This document shows positions 1-8,284 of a stretch of DNA of 64,000 nt, piece by piece; the stretch's first letter is position 1, and every line of letters starts with the position of its first letter. The position numbers and the translations under genes are program-made. The notes beneath the pieces were generated by a model. The model saw nothing but the letters and a program-made list of their open reading frames with translations, did no database searches and was not told the origin of the DNA. This stretch comes from JALZKA01 sp963786495. Lineage in GTDB: Bacteria > Actinomycetota > Thermoleophilia > Solirubrobacterales > 70-9. The DNA is taken from positions 124,001 through 188,000 of the forward strand of contig CAWAZL010000004.1 of the NCBI GenBank assembly GCA_963786495.1. Reading direction: 5' to 3'.

Positions 1-133
1 TCTGCACCGCGGCCGAGAACACGTTCTCGCCGAACGGGTACGCGTCTGACTTGGTCAGATCGAGCGAGCCGAGAGCCTCGCCGTTGGGGCTCCACTGGGC
101 AGCGGTGACGTTGTGCTGACGGATCCGGGGCAT
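1..133 (-). CDS. N-terminus of an unidentified protein, cut by the left edge
   Basis: An ATG at 131-133 opens a leftward frame of 44 codons that runs off the window without a stop, so only the N-terminus is visible. A strong ribosome binding site (AGGAGGA on the minus strand, 146-152) lies 12 nt upstream and supports the start. The peptide begins MPRIRQHNVTAAQW and has FGENVFS at residues 34-40, loosely like the opening of type III glutamine synthetases. That would suit the nitrogen theme next door, but the visible part is too short to decide. It is divergent from the GntR regulator. Confidence 0.55.
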   Translation of the reverse strand, partial: MPRIRQHNVTAAQWSPNGEALGSLDLTKSDAYPFGENVFSAAVQ

Positions 134-202
134 GCTGGTTTTGAGTCCTCCTGAAGTGATTTACGAGAGAGAGATTGGCTCTCAGCCTAGTGCGTCAAAG
201 GG

Positions 203-223
203 GACATGAGTTATCCACATGTC
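203..223. promoter_or_regulatory. Inverted repeat in a divergent intergenic region, candidate operator
   Basis: Perfect 6-bp arms GACATG (203-208) and CATGTC (218-223) are separated by 9 nt, between the leftward gene (start 133) and the GntR regulator (start 292). Operators of FadR-type regulators often lie in such divergent gaps, so self-regulation is plausible. The spacer also contains TTATCCACA (211-219), the DnaA-box consensus, but as a single copy. Confidence 0.35.
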
Positions 224-291
224 GAAAGATCTTCAGGGCCAGTTCGCCCATGCGTAGTGGGTTCTGGGCCTCACGCGGTACGGTGGCTTTA

Positions 292-1008
292 ATGGAGCGC
301 GACGCCGCTCTCGAAGCGGTATTCCAGCCGGTGCGCCCGCCGACCACCTTCGAGGAGACGGTCGAGCGGCTAGGTACCGCGATCCGCCTTGGCCTGCTTG
401 CGCCAGGCGCGAAGCTGCCGCCCGAGCGAGAGCTCGCCTCGGAGCTCCGGATCTCGCGCTCGACTCTCCGCGAGGCGCTGACGACGCTCACGCAGTCGGG
501 GCTACTGGTGGCCACGCGCGGGCGGGGTGGAGGCACCTTCGTGGTCTCCGACCCGCCGCTCTCTGGCGACGAGCCCGAGCCCCTCGGAAAAGCGGCGTGG
601 TCGGTGCTGGAGCACCGCATCGCAATCGAGACGGGGGTGACGCTCCTCGCATGCGAGCGGGGCGAGCGCACGGACTTCGATCGCCTCGACGAGCTGGTCG
701 ACCGAATGGCCGAGGTGGACGACTTCGAGGAATACCGCCGAGCCGACATTCGGTTCCACATTGCCCTCGCCGAGTGCGCGCGCTCCCCTCGGCTCGTCAC
801 CGAGATGACGGAGGTCCAGGGTGCGATGAGCGAGCTGATCGGCCTGATCGCCCACCCCGACCAGGTGCTGACCCATTCGAACGAGCAGCACCGCTCCCTG
901 GTCCAGCTTCTTCGCCGGGGCGACGCGACCCGCGCGGTCGGCCTCATGCGCGAGCACATCGAGGGCACCGAGCACATCCTGGCGGGCCTCCTCGGAGCGG
1001 CGCCTTGA
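292..1008 (+). CDS. GntR-family transcriptional regulator, FadR/FCD subfamily
   Basis: A 238-residue regulator, a usual size for the family. Residues about 15-80 form a GntR winged helix-turn-helix, with the hallmark LPPERELASELRISRSTLRE followed by a wing ending RGRGGGTFV. The C-terminal half is an all-helical FCD ligand-binding domain, with RADIRFHIALAE and EQHRSLVQLLRRGD supplying the conserved Asp/His positions that often bind a metal and a carboxylate. The ATG at 292 is chosen because the HTH starts shortly after it; the frame is open upstream to 175 but that stretch is unlike the family. The dehydrogenase/kinase genes and the permease operon next to it are its likely targets (inference from position). 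Confidence 0.88.
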   Translation: MERDAALEAVFQPVRPPTTFEETVERLGTAIRLGLLAPGAKLPPERELASELRISRSTLREALTTLTQSGLLVATRGRGGGTFVVSDPPLSGDEPEPLGKAAWSVLEHRIAIETGVTLLACERGERTDFDRLDELVDRMAEVDDFEEYRRADIRFHIALAECARSPRLVTEMTEVQGAMSELIGLIAHPDQVLTHSNEQHRSLVQLLRRGDATRAVGLMREHIEGTEHILAGLLGAAP

Positions 1009-1017
1009 CGTGGCGCG

Positions 1018-3489
1018 CTAAGCCTTGATCCGCTCCATCTTCGGGTCGAAGAGGGGCTCCCCGGCGGTCTCGCCCGGGATCCACTGTCCGAAGATCTCGA
1101 TCTCGACCGCCGTCCCGGGCTCGGCCTTGTCTGGCGGGACGTACGCGTAGGCGATCGAACGCTCCAGCGTGTAGCCGTACCCGCCCGTGGTCACGCGGCC
1201 ACAGATCTCGCCGTCGATCCTGACCGGCTCGTTGCCGAGGGCGACCGAGCGTGGGTCGTCGAGGAGGATCGCGACGAGGCGCGTTCGCGGCCCATCGTCC
1301 TTCGCTTGAAGGAGCGCCTCGCGGCCCTTGAACCCGCCCTCCTTGTCGAGCTTCACGCAGAAGCCGACGTTTCCCTCATAAGGCGTCTCGTCCGGCGTGA
1401 TGTCCGCGCCCCAGACTCGGTAGCCCTTCTCAACCCGCATCGAGTCGATCGCGCGGTAGCCGCCGGCGACCATGCCGTGGGGCTCGCCCGCCTCCCACAG
1501 CGCCCGCCACAGGCCGAGCCCGTACTCGCTCGGGCAGTAGAGCTCCCAGCCCAGCTCGCCGACGTAGGTCACGCGAAGCGCCCGCACCGGGACGTGGCCG
1601 ACCGTCAGGTCCTGAAGCGTCATGTATGGGAACGCCTCGTTTCTGAGGTCCTGCGGCACCAGCGGCTGGAGGATGTCGCGGGCGCGCGGGCCCCAGATGC
1701 CGAAGCAGGCGTACGCGGAGGTGACGTCGTGGACCTGGACCGAGCCGTCGGGCGGCAAATGACGGGTGATCCAGCTGCGGTCGTGCCGCCCAAACGCAGT
1801 CCCGGTGACGATCGAGAAGCGGTCTTCGGCCAGGCGGGCGACGGTGAAGTCGCACTCGATGCCGCCGCGGCTGTTCAGCATTTGCGTGTAGGTGATCTGC
1901 CCGATCCCGCGCGCGACGCGGTTGTCGCAGAGGCCCTCGACGAAATCGGCGGCGCCGGGCCCTGAGATCTCCATCTTCGCGAACGACGACTCGTCGAAGA
2001 GCGCCGCCGACTCGCGCGTCGCCAGGTGCTCGGCGCCGATGGCGGGCGACCAGTTCATCCCGGCCCAGCCGCGCGGCCGGAGGGACTCGTCGCCGCGCTC
2101 GGCATTCGCCTCGTACCAGTTGACGCGCTCCCAGCCGGACTTCTCGCCGAAGGCGGCGCCGTGCTCGGCATGCCACGCGTTGGCTGTCGAAACGCGCAGA
2201 GGGCGCCCCGCCTCACGCTCGTGGTTGGGGTAGCGGATGTCGTAGTAGCTCTCATACGTCTCCTGGATCCTGGTGTGGGTGTATGCGGGCGAGCGGTAGT
2301 GCGCGCCGAAGCGCCGCACGTCCATATGCCAGAGATCGAGCGACGGCTCGCCGTCCGAGATCCACTCGGCCATGACCTTCCCGATCCCGCCTGCGCCCGC
2401 CAAGCCGTGCGCGCAGAAGCCGGCGGCAACGAAGAATCCGGCGACCTCCGTCTCGCCCAGGCAGAACTCGTTGTCGGGCGTGAAGGCCTCGGGGCCGTTG
2501 ATCAGCTTCGTGATCTTGGCGTCCTTCATTGCGGGCACGCGGATCTTCGAGTTCTCGGCGATCTCCTCGAAGCGGTCCGGCTCGTCCTCGAGGAGGCGGC
2601 CGTTGAAGTCGGGCGGGATCTCGTCGAAGCCGCCGGTCCCGCCGGGCAGGAACGCGGGCTTCGAGTCGTGCTCGTAGCCGCCCATCACGAGCCCTTCGCC
2701 GTCCTCGCGGTAGTAGACGAGGAGGTCGGGGTCACGCAGGGTGGGGAGGCGCTCGCCGGCGGAGCGCTCGCGAACCGGCTGCGTCACCACGTACTGGTGT
2801 GACATCGGGATCACGGGGACCCGCACGCCGGCGAGCCGGCCGATCTCCGCCGCGTACATCCCGCTCGCGTTCACGACCACCTCGCACTCGATCCGGCCGC
2901 GATCGGTCTCGACGGCCCGGACGCGGTCGTCCTTGACCTCGACGCCGGTCACGCGGGTGGAGGTGAAGATCTTCACGCCGCCGCGCCGCGCGCCGTCGGC
3001 CATGGCATAGGTGAGCTGCGACGGGTCCAGGTAGCCGTCGGTGGGGAGGTAGGCGCCGCCGAGCACCCCGTCGGTCGACATGAGCGGGAACATCTCCTTG
3101 GCCTCGTCTGCCGAGATGAGCTCGAGCGGAAGCCCGAAGGTCTTGGCCCAGCCGGCCTGGCGGCGAAGCTCCTCCATTCGCTCCTCGGTCGAGGCTAGGC
3201 GGATGCCGCCGCACTCGACCCAGCCCGGATCGAATTCCGACTCGTCGCCGATCCGCCGGTAGAGCTCGACCGAGTGCATCATCATCTTCGTCAAGGAGAC
3301 CGAGCCGCGGAGTTGCCCGACCAGCCCTGCCGAATGGAAGGTCGAGCCCGAGGTCAGCTGCGAGCGCTCGACCAGGACGACGTCTGAGTAGCCGAGCTCG
3401 GCCAAGTGGTAGGCGATCGAGACGCCGCCGACGCCGCCGCCGATGATCACGCAGCGCGCGCGGTCGGGTGGGTCGCGTTCAATCGCCAC
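1018..3489 (-). CDS. FAD-dependent oxidoreductase with GcvT domain, dimethylglycine/sarcosine dehydrogenase-like
   Basis: 823 residues, typical of the two-domain dimethylglycine dehydrogenase family. The N-terminal half is a DAO-type FAD domain starting with CVIIGGGVGGVSIAYHLAEL (GxGxxG fold). TFHSAGLVGQ at about residues 50-60 holds a histidine at the place where the mammalian enzymes attach FAD covalently. The C-terminal half (about 430-820) resembles the aminomethyltransferase GcvT, which passes one-carbon units to tetrahydrofolate. The expected reaction is oxidative N-demethylation of dimethylglycine, sarcosine or a similar N-methyl amine; the exact substrate cannot be read. The start is GTG and overlaps the stop of the upstream kinase-like gene by 11 nt, so the two are probably co-transcribed. 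Confidence 0.88.
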   Translation of the reverse strand: MAIERDPPDRARCVIIGGGVGGVSIAYHLAELGYSDVVLVERSQLTSGSTFHSAGLVGQLRGSVSLTKMMMHSVELYRRIGDESEFDPGWVECGGIRLASTEERMEELRRQAGWAKTFGLPLELISADEAKEMFPLMSTDGVLGGAYLPTDGYLDPSQLTYAMADGARRGGVKIFTSTRVTGVEVKDDRVRAVETDRGRIECEVVVNASGMYAAEIGRLAGVRVPVIPMSHQYVVTQPVRERSAGERLPTLRDPDLLVYYREDGEGLVMGGYEHDSKPAFLPGGTGGFDEIPPDFNGRLLEDEPDRFEEIAENSKIRVPAMKDAKITKLINGPEAFTPDNEFCLGETEVAGFFVAAGFCAHGLAGAGGIGKVMAEWISDGEPSLDLWHMDVRRFGAHYRSPAYTHTRIQETYESYYDIRYPNHEREAGRPLRVSTANAWHAEHGAAFGEKSGWERVNWYEANAERGDESLRPRGWAGMNWSPAIGAEHLATRESAALFDESSFAKMEISGPGAADFVEGLCDNRVARGIGQITYTQMLNSRGGIECDFTVARLAEDRFSIVTGTAFGRHDRSWITRHLPPDGSVQVHDVTSAYACFGIWGPRARDILQPLVPQDLRNEAFPYMTLQDLTVGHVPVRALRVTYVGELGWELYCPSEYGLGLWRALWEAGEPHGMVAGGYRAIDSMRVEKGYRVWGADITPDETPYEGNVGFCVKLDKEGGFKGREALLQAKDDGPRTRLVAILLDDPRSVALGNEPVRIDGEICGRVTTGGYGYTLERSIAYAYVPPDKAEPGTAVEIEIFGQWIPGETAGEPLFDPKMERIKA

Positions 3490-4435
3490 GTGCGGCCTCC
3501 AGCGCTGCGGCGAACTCGGGCGCCTCTGCGGTCTCCGCCAGGCGGCCGAAATGCTTCGCGGTGTAGTCGGCGAAGTCGAAGTCGATGTCCGAGGCTCCCT
3601 GCTGGACCACGCCCCACATGGCCTCGCGGAAGTCGGACATGAAGGTGAAGAGGTGAAGGGTCGCGAGCTGGCGCTCGGTTGGCGGCCGGCGGAAGTAGTG
3701 CTCGAGCATGTCGTGGCGTGATTGCTCCGGAAGCTCGTTGTTCACGGCGAAGTTCGCCAGGTCGAAGTAGCGGTCGCCCATGCCGGCGTACTCCCAGTCG
3801 ACGATCCGCACGCGAAGGCCGTCCCAGATGAAGTTCGCGGCCAAGAGATCGTTGTGGCAAGGGACAGGATCGTGTTCGGGGCCTGTCATGAGCTCTTCGA
3901 TGCGGACGGCGCAAGCGTGTGCCTCCGGGTACCCATCCGGAATCTCGACGCCGAGGTCGCGCGCGACCTTCTCGTAGTTCTCGACGATTCGGAACGAGTC
4001 GAAGCGCGAGGGGATCGCCGGCGCCGCGTGCATCACCCTGAGGGCATCGGCAACGTCGCAGAGCGGCTGGGCGTCCCGGAGCTCCTCCGCCTCCATGCCG
4101 CGGCCTTCGATGAAGTTGGTGACGATCGCCGGCGGCTCGGTGAGCATCGCCGCCACCGGCGCGGCCACCCCGATCTCGGCGGCCGCCGCATTGGCGGCGA
4201 ACTCGGCGCTCCGATCGATGCCGAGGAGGGAGGTGTCCTTGCCGGGCACTCGGATCACGTAGTCCCTGCCGCCCAGGGTGGCCCGGTAGTTGCGGTTTGT
4301 GATCCCCCCGGAGAGCGGCTCAGGGGTGCCGCCAATCTGTCCAAGCTCGCCGGTCAGCTGTTCGACAATTTGTCCCAGATCGTCCTGGGGGGCTTGACTC
4401 CCGTCCGCTGTTCCGCATAGTCTCGCGTCGTCCAT
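3479..4435 (-). CDS. Choline/ethanolamine kinase-like phosphotransferase (APH fold)
   Basis: About 318 residues with an aminoglycoside-phosphotransferase/choline-kinase fold. SGGITNRNYRA forms the nucleotide loop, CHNDLLAANFI is the Brenner motif with catalytic Asp and Asn, and DWEYAGMGD is the metal-binding Asp motif. It most resembles LicA-type choline/ethanolamine kinases. Membership in an amine catabolic locus suggests it phosphorylates an amino alcohol, but this is inference. Its 3' end overlaps the dehydrogenase start. The start is uncertain: ATG at 4435 leaves a 66-bp divergent gap to the permease, while an in-frame ATG at 4489 is also possible. Neither has a clear ribosome binding site. 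Confidence 0.82.
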   Translation of the reverse strand: MDDARLCGTADGSQAPQDDLGQIVEQLTGELGQIGGTPEPLSGGITNRNYRATLGGRDYVIRVPGKDTSLLGIDRSAEFAANAAAAEIGVAAPVAAMLTEPPAIVTNFIEGRGMEAEELRDAQPLCDVADALRVMHAAPAIPSRFDSFRIVENYEKVARDLGVEIPDGYPEAHACAVRIEELMTGPEHDPVPCHNDLLAANFIWDGLRVRIVDWEYAGMGDRYFDLANFAVNNELPEQSRHDMLEHYFRRPPTERQLATLHLFTFMSDFREAMWGVVQQGASDIDFDFADYTAKHFGRLAETAEAPEFAAALEAARGD

Positions 4436-4501
4436 AGGTCGGCTCGGCACACCTTTTACCCGAAAAGAGGTTCGGCCGGTCCTGAACATGAGGGGAACTC
4501 A

Positions 4502-6148
4502 ATGACGACACCGGCTCACCACATCGCGGACGAGGATGAACGCCAGCTCGCCGAGATGGGCTACAAACAGGACTTGAACCGCACCTGGAGCGCGTTCTCG
4601 AACTTCGCCATCTCGTTCACGATCATCTCGGTCCTCGCGGGCTGCTTCACGACCTTCGGACAGGCATGGAACAACGGTGGCCCGGTCGCGATCTCGTGGG
4701 GTTGGCCGCTCATCTCCATTCCGATCCTGATCATCGGCTTCTCGATGTCGGAGCTCGTCGCGAAGTATCCGACGGCCGGCGGCATCTACTGGTGGGCTGC
4801 TCGCTTGGGCGGTCCGGTCTGGGGCTGGTTCACCGGCTGGTTCAACTTCCTTGGCCTGATCGGCGTCGTCGCTTCGGTCGTCTATGCATCGGCGACCTTC
4901 ATGAACTTCCTACTGGGGTCGCTCGGGGTCGACGTCCTGGGAGTCAACTTCACGGATGGTGAGCACTTCCTGAAGGAAACGTTCCTCCTGTTCGTGATCA
5001 TCATCACCCTTCACGCGATCCTGAACATCACGCGAACCAACTTCCTCGCGCTGATCAACAATGTCTCGGTGTTCTGGCACGTGATCGGAGTCGCGGTGAT
5101 CATCGCGATCCTCATCATCGCCCCGGACGATCATCAGTCGTTCGACTTCGTCTTCACGGAGAGGTTCAACAACTCGGGCTTCACGGACGGGTCCAACTCG
5201 AGCGGTTTCTTCTGGCTGTACGTGTTGCCGCTGGGTTTCCTGCTCACGCAGTACACCATCACCGGATTCGACGCCTCGGCACACGTTTCAGAAGAGACGC
5301 ACGGAGCGTCCAAGTCGGCAGCCCAAGGGGTGTGGCGGTCGATCTTTTTCTCGGCGTTGATCGGCTGGTTCGTGCTTCTCGCGATCACATTCGCTGCTAC
5401 GAACACCGACTTCGTCAACTCGGCAGACAACGGATTCGGAATCGGTTCGGCCCTCTCGATCCTCAACTCCTCGCTCGGGGAGACAGCATTCGAGACGGTG
5501 CTGGCGATCTCGACGATCGGTCAGCTGTTCTGCGGCGCCGCCTGCGTGACGAGCGCATCACGAATGACCTTCGCGTTCTCGCGCGACCGCGGCCTGCCAG
5601 GTGCATCGAGGTGGGCAACGGTCAGCTCGAAGGGCGTGCCGCGTAACGCGGTGCTCCTGGTCGTCGCGCTGTCGATCCTGGTGACCGCTCCGGCGCTCAA
5701 GGGCGACGAGGCAGGCTTCCCGTTCGCCTTCTTCGCGGTGGTCTCCATCGCGGTGATCGGTCTGTACATCGCGTACGTGATCCCGATCTATCTGCGCTGG
5801 CGGATGGGGAACGGCTTCGAGCAGTCGCCCGCCTGGAACCTCGGTTCCAAGTGGCGCTGGATGAACCCGATCGCGGTGATCTGGGTCGCGATCATTACGG
5901 TGATCTTCTCGCTGCCTTTCTCACCGCTCGCAGTGCCGTGGGACGACGCGTTCGACGCCAGGTATGTCAACTACGCGCCGATCACCGTCGGTCTCGTGAT
6001 CCTGATCGTCGGTGTCTGGTGGAAGGCGAGTGCCCACAAGTACTTCACCGGCCAGACGCGGAATATCGATATCGACGCCGCACTCGGCGAAGGTCACTCC
6101 GACACTCCGGCGGGCGATCCGCCGCCGACGACGAGCGCGGGTGCGTAG
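4502..6148 (+). CDS. APC-superfamily amino acid/amine permease
   Basis: 548 residues with about 12 hydrophobic segments, the usual size for the APC superfamily. SELVAKYPTAGGIYWWA is the conserved segment after TM2, and FDASAHVSEETHGASKSA follows TM6 as in the GABA/choline/amino-acid permease branch. It acts in the cytoplasmic membrane as importer of the operon's amine or amino acid substrate. GAGGGG lies just upstream of the ATG. It heads a co-directional set (ligase, hydrolase, dehydrogenase, SDR) and is divergent from the kinase-like gene. The substrate is not readable from sequence; GABA, ethanolamine or a related amine fits the neighbours. Confidence 0.9.
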   Translation: MTTPAHHIADEDERQLAEMGYKQDLNRTWSAFSNFAISFTIISVLAGCFTTFGQAWNNGGPVAISWGWPLISIPILIIGFSMSELVAKYPTAGGIYWWAARLGGPVWGWFTGWFNFLGLIGVVASVVYASATFMNFLLGSLGVDVLGVNFTDGEHFLKETFLLFVIIITLHAILNITRTNFLALINNVSVFWHVIGVAVIIAILIIAPDDHQSFDFVFTERFNNSGFTDGSNSSGFFWLYVLPLGFLLTQYTITGFDASAHVSEETHGASKSAAQGVWRSIFFSALIGWFVLLAITFAATNTDFVNSADNGFGIGSALSILNSSLGETAFETVLAISTIGQLFCGAACVTSASRMTFAFSRDRGLPGASRWATVSSKGVPRNAVLLVVALSILVTAPALKGDEAGFPFAFFAVVSIAVIGLYIAYVIPIYLRWRMGNGFEQSPAWNLGSKWRWMNPIAVIWVAIITVIFSLPFSPLAVPWDDAFDARYVNYAPITVGLVILIVGVWWKASAHKYFTGQTRNIDIDAALGEGHSDTPAGDPPPTTSAGA

Positions 6149-6228
6149 CGCCCTCGTGATACCGGGCGTAACCTCGTCAAGGTGAGATTCCCAACGGCAC
6201 CTGCTGCTTTCGGGGAAACCCCTCAAGG

Positions 6229-7557
6229 ATGACCCTCGACGAACTGAAGAAGGCGGTCGCGGACGGCACGGTGGACACCGTGCTGCTCGCGATCGCGGAC
6301 ATGGAGGGGCGGCTTCAGGGCAAGCGCCTGACGGCCTCCCACTTCCTGGACGTCGTGGTCGAGCACGGGGCGGAGGGCTGCAACTACCTCTTGGCCGTGG
6401 ACGTCGACATGGAGACCGTCGCGGGCTACGAGATGGCCTCGTGGGAGCGCGGATACGGCGACTTCGAGATGAAGCCGGATCTCGACACGCTCAGGCCGAT
6501 CCCGTGGCATCCCGCCACGGTGCTCGTCATGGCCGACCTCGGCTGGGAAGACGGAAGGGACGTCGTCGCCTCGCCGCGCCAGATCCTCCGGCGCCAGCTC
6601 GACCGGCTCGCCGAGCGGGGGCTCACCTGCAACGCGGGAACGGAGCTCGAGTTCATCGTCTTTCGCACCTCGTACGAGGACGCCTGGAACCAGGCGTATC
6701 GCGACCTCGAACCCGCGAACCTCTACAACATCGATTACTCCCTGCTGGGCTCGGCCAGGGTCGAGCCCCTGATCCGCCGGATCCGCAATGAGATGGCGGC
6801 CGCCGAGATGACGGTCGAGAACTCGAAGGGCGAATGCAATCTCGGGCAGCACGAGATCAACTTTCACTACGGGCCGGCTCTTCGTACCGCCGACGATCAC
6901 GCGATCTACAAGAACGGCGCCAAGGAGATCGCGGCGCAGGAGGGCCACTCGATCACCTTCATCGCGAAGTGGAACGAAGCGGAGGGCAACTCATGCCATA
7001 TCCACTGCTCGCTCGGCAACGAGAGTGGCGGCAACGCCTTCGGCGACGACCGCCAGATGTTCGACCGGTTCGTCGCGGGCCAGCTCGCGCACCTTGAGGA
7101 ACTGACGCTTTTCTACGCCCCCCACATCAACTCGTACAAGCGCTTCGCGGAGGGGTCGTTCGCTCCCACAGCTGTCGCCTGGGGCGTCGACAACCGCACA
7201 TGCGCGATGCGCGTGGTGGGCCACGGCCAGTCGCTTCGCGTCGAGAACCGGCTCCCGGGCGCCGACGTGAATCCGTATCTGGCCCTGGCGTCGATGATCG
7301 CCGCAGGGCTGGATGGCATCGACTCCGAGCTGGACCTCGAGCCGGCTGTCGAGGGCAACGCGTATGCATCCGACAAGCAGCGGGTACCAACGAACATCTA
7401 CAGAGCTCGCGATCTGTTCGCCTCGTCGGACCTGGCCCGCGAGGCCTTCGGTCAAGAGGTCGTCGACCACTACGTCAACCACGCGCAGGTCGAGATCGAC
7501 GCCTTCGAGGCGGCGGTGACGGACTGGGAGAAGTTCCGCGGCTTCGAGAGGCTTTAG
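6229..7557 (+). CDS. Glutamine synthetase family protein, probable gamma-glutamyl-amine ligase
   Basis: 442 residues with the glutamine synthetase catalytic fold. Seen are NAGTELEF and GQHEINF (metal-binding glutamates), NSCHIHCSL (the HxH nucleotide site) and RVENRLPGADVNPYLALA (the Arg/Glu segment near the C-terminus). The tyrosine adenylylation motif of classical GlnA is not evident and the chain is short, as in the PuuA/GlnA3/GlnA4 branch that joins glutamate to amines. The next genes are a gamma-glutamyl hydrolase and an aldehyde dehydrogenase, so the likely role is to cap an imported amine with glutamate before oxidation. Which amine (putrescine, ethanolamine, another monoamine) is open. 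Confidence 0.87.
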   Translation: MTLDELKKAVADGTVDTVLLAIADMEGRLQGKRLTASHFLDVVVEHGAEGCNYLLAVDVDMETVAGYEMASWERGYGDFEMKPDLDTLRPIPWHPATVLVMADLGWEDGRDVVASPRQILRRQLDRLAERGLTCNAGTELEFIVFRTSYEDAWNQAYRDLEPANLYNIDYSLLGSARVEPLIRRIRNEMAAAEMTVENSKGECNLGQHEINFHYGPALRTADDHAIYKNGAKEIAAQEGHSITFIAKWNEAEGNSCHIHCSLGNESGGNAFGDDRQMFDRFVAGQLAHLEELTLFYAPHINSYKRFAEGSFAPTAVAWGVDNRTCAMRVVGHGQSLRVENRLPGADVNPYLALASMIAAGLDGIDSELDLEPAVEGNAYASDKQRVPTNIYRARDLFASSDLAREAFGQEVVDHYVNHAQVEIDAFEAAVTDWEKFRGFERL

Positions 7558-7561
7558 AGCC

Positions 7562-8284
7562 TTGCCCCGCCGCCCCGTAGTCGGCATCACCGCGGCGCTC
7601 GAGGATGCGAGCTGGGTGGTGTGGAAGGACACGGAGGTGAACATCTCGCAGCGCCACTATTCCGAGTGCGTGGCGCAGGCCGGCGGGATCCCGGTCCTCC
7701 TCCCGGCCGAGGAGCGCAGCGCCTCCGACCCGGCGGAGCTTCTCGACGTCCTTGATGCGCTCGTCCTCTCCGGCGGCGCCGACTTGGACCCGGCCAGCTA
7801 CGGCGCCGAGCCGAACCCGAAGACGGTCGGATACAAGGCCGAGCGCGACGCCTTCGAGATCGCCCTCTGCCGCAACGCCATCGAACGCGACATGCCCGTG
7901 CTCGCCATCTGCCGCGGCACTCAGATCTTCAACGTGGCCCGCGGGGGAACGCTGATCCAGCACCTCGGCGACTCCACCCAGCACGTCGAGGTCGTTGGCG
8001 AGTTCTCGACCCACGAGGTCCGGCTCGAGCCTGGCTCTCTTGCGGCGCGGGCCGCGGACGCCGAGCGTGCGGAGGTCCGCTCGCACCACCACCAGGCGCT
8101 CGACCGCCTCGGCGACGGGCTCGTCGCAACGGGCTGGTCGGTGCCGGACGACCTGGTTGAGGCGATCGAGCTGCCGGAGCGCGCCTTTGCCGTGGGCTTC
8201 ATGTGGCACCCCGAAGAGCTTCGCGACGGCGCGCCCTTCCGTGCCCTCGTCGAAGCGGCAGCGCGCCAGGAGGTGGCGGCATGA
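7562..8284 (+). CDS. Peptidase C26 / class I glutamine amidotransferase-like gamma-glutamyl hydrolase (PuuD-like)
   Basis: 240 residues, a normal size for PuuD-type hydrolases. VLAICRGTQIFNV holds the nucleophilic cysteine, and SHHHQALD plus FMWHPEE supply the histidine and glutamate of the triad. Members cleave gamma-glutamyl amides such as gamma-glutamyl-GABA, releasing glutamate. The start is TTG at 7562, 4 nt after the ligase stop, and the 3' end overlaps the aldehyde dehydrogenase ATG (ATGA), so translation is coupled on both sides. This strengthens the reading of a gamma-glutamylation pathway. Confidence 0.88.
   Translation: MPRRPVVGITAALEDASWVVWKDTEVNISQRHYSECVAQAGGIPVLLPAEERSASDPAELLDVLDALVLSGGADLDPASYGAEPNPKTVGYKAERDAFEIALCRNAIERDMPVLAICRGTQIFNVARGGTLIQHLGDSTQHVEVVGEFSTHEVRLEPGSLAARAADAERAEVRSHHHQALDRLGDGLVATGWSVPDDLVEAIELPERAFAVGFMWHPEELRDGAPFRALVEAAARQEVAA

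Noticed and set aside
12..27. Palindrome CGAGAA-CACG-TTCTCG near the left edge as an operator
   Set aside because: Lies inside the N-terminal coding region of the leftward gene with no supporting context.
211..219. Replication origin from a DnaA box
   Set aside because: A single 9-mer with no cluster, no AT-rich region and no dnaA/dnaN nearby.
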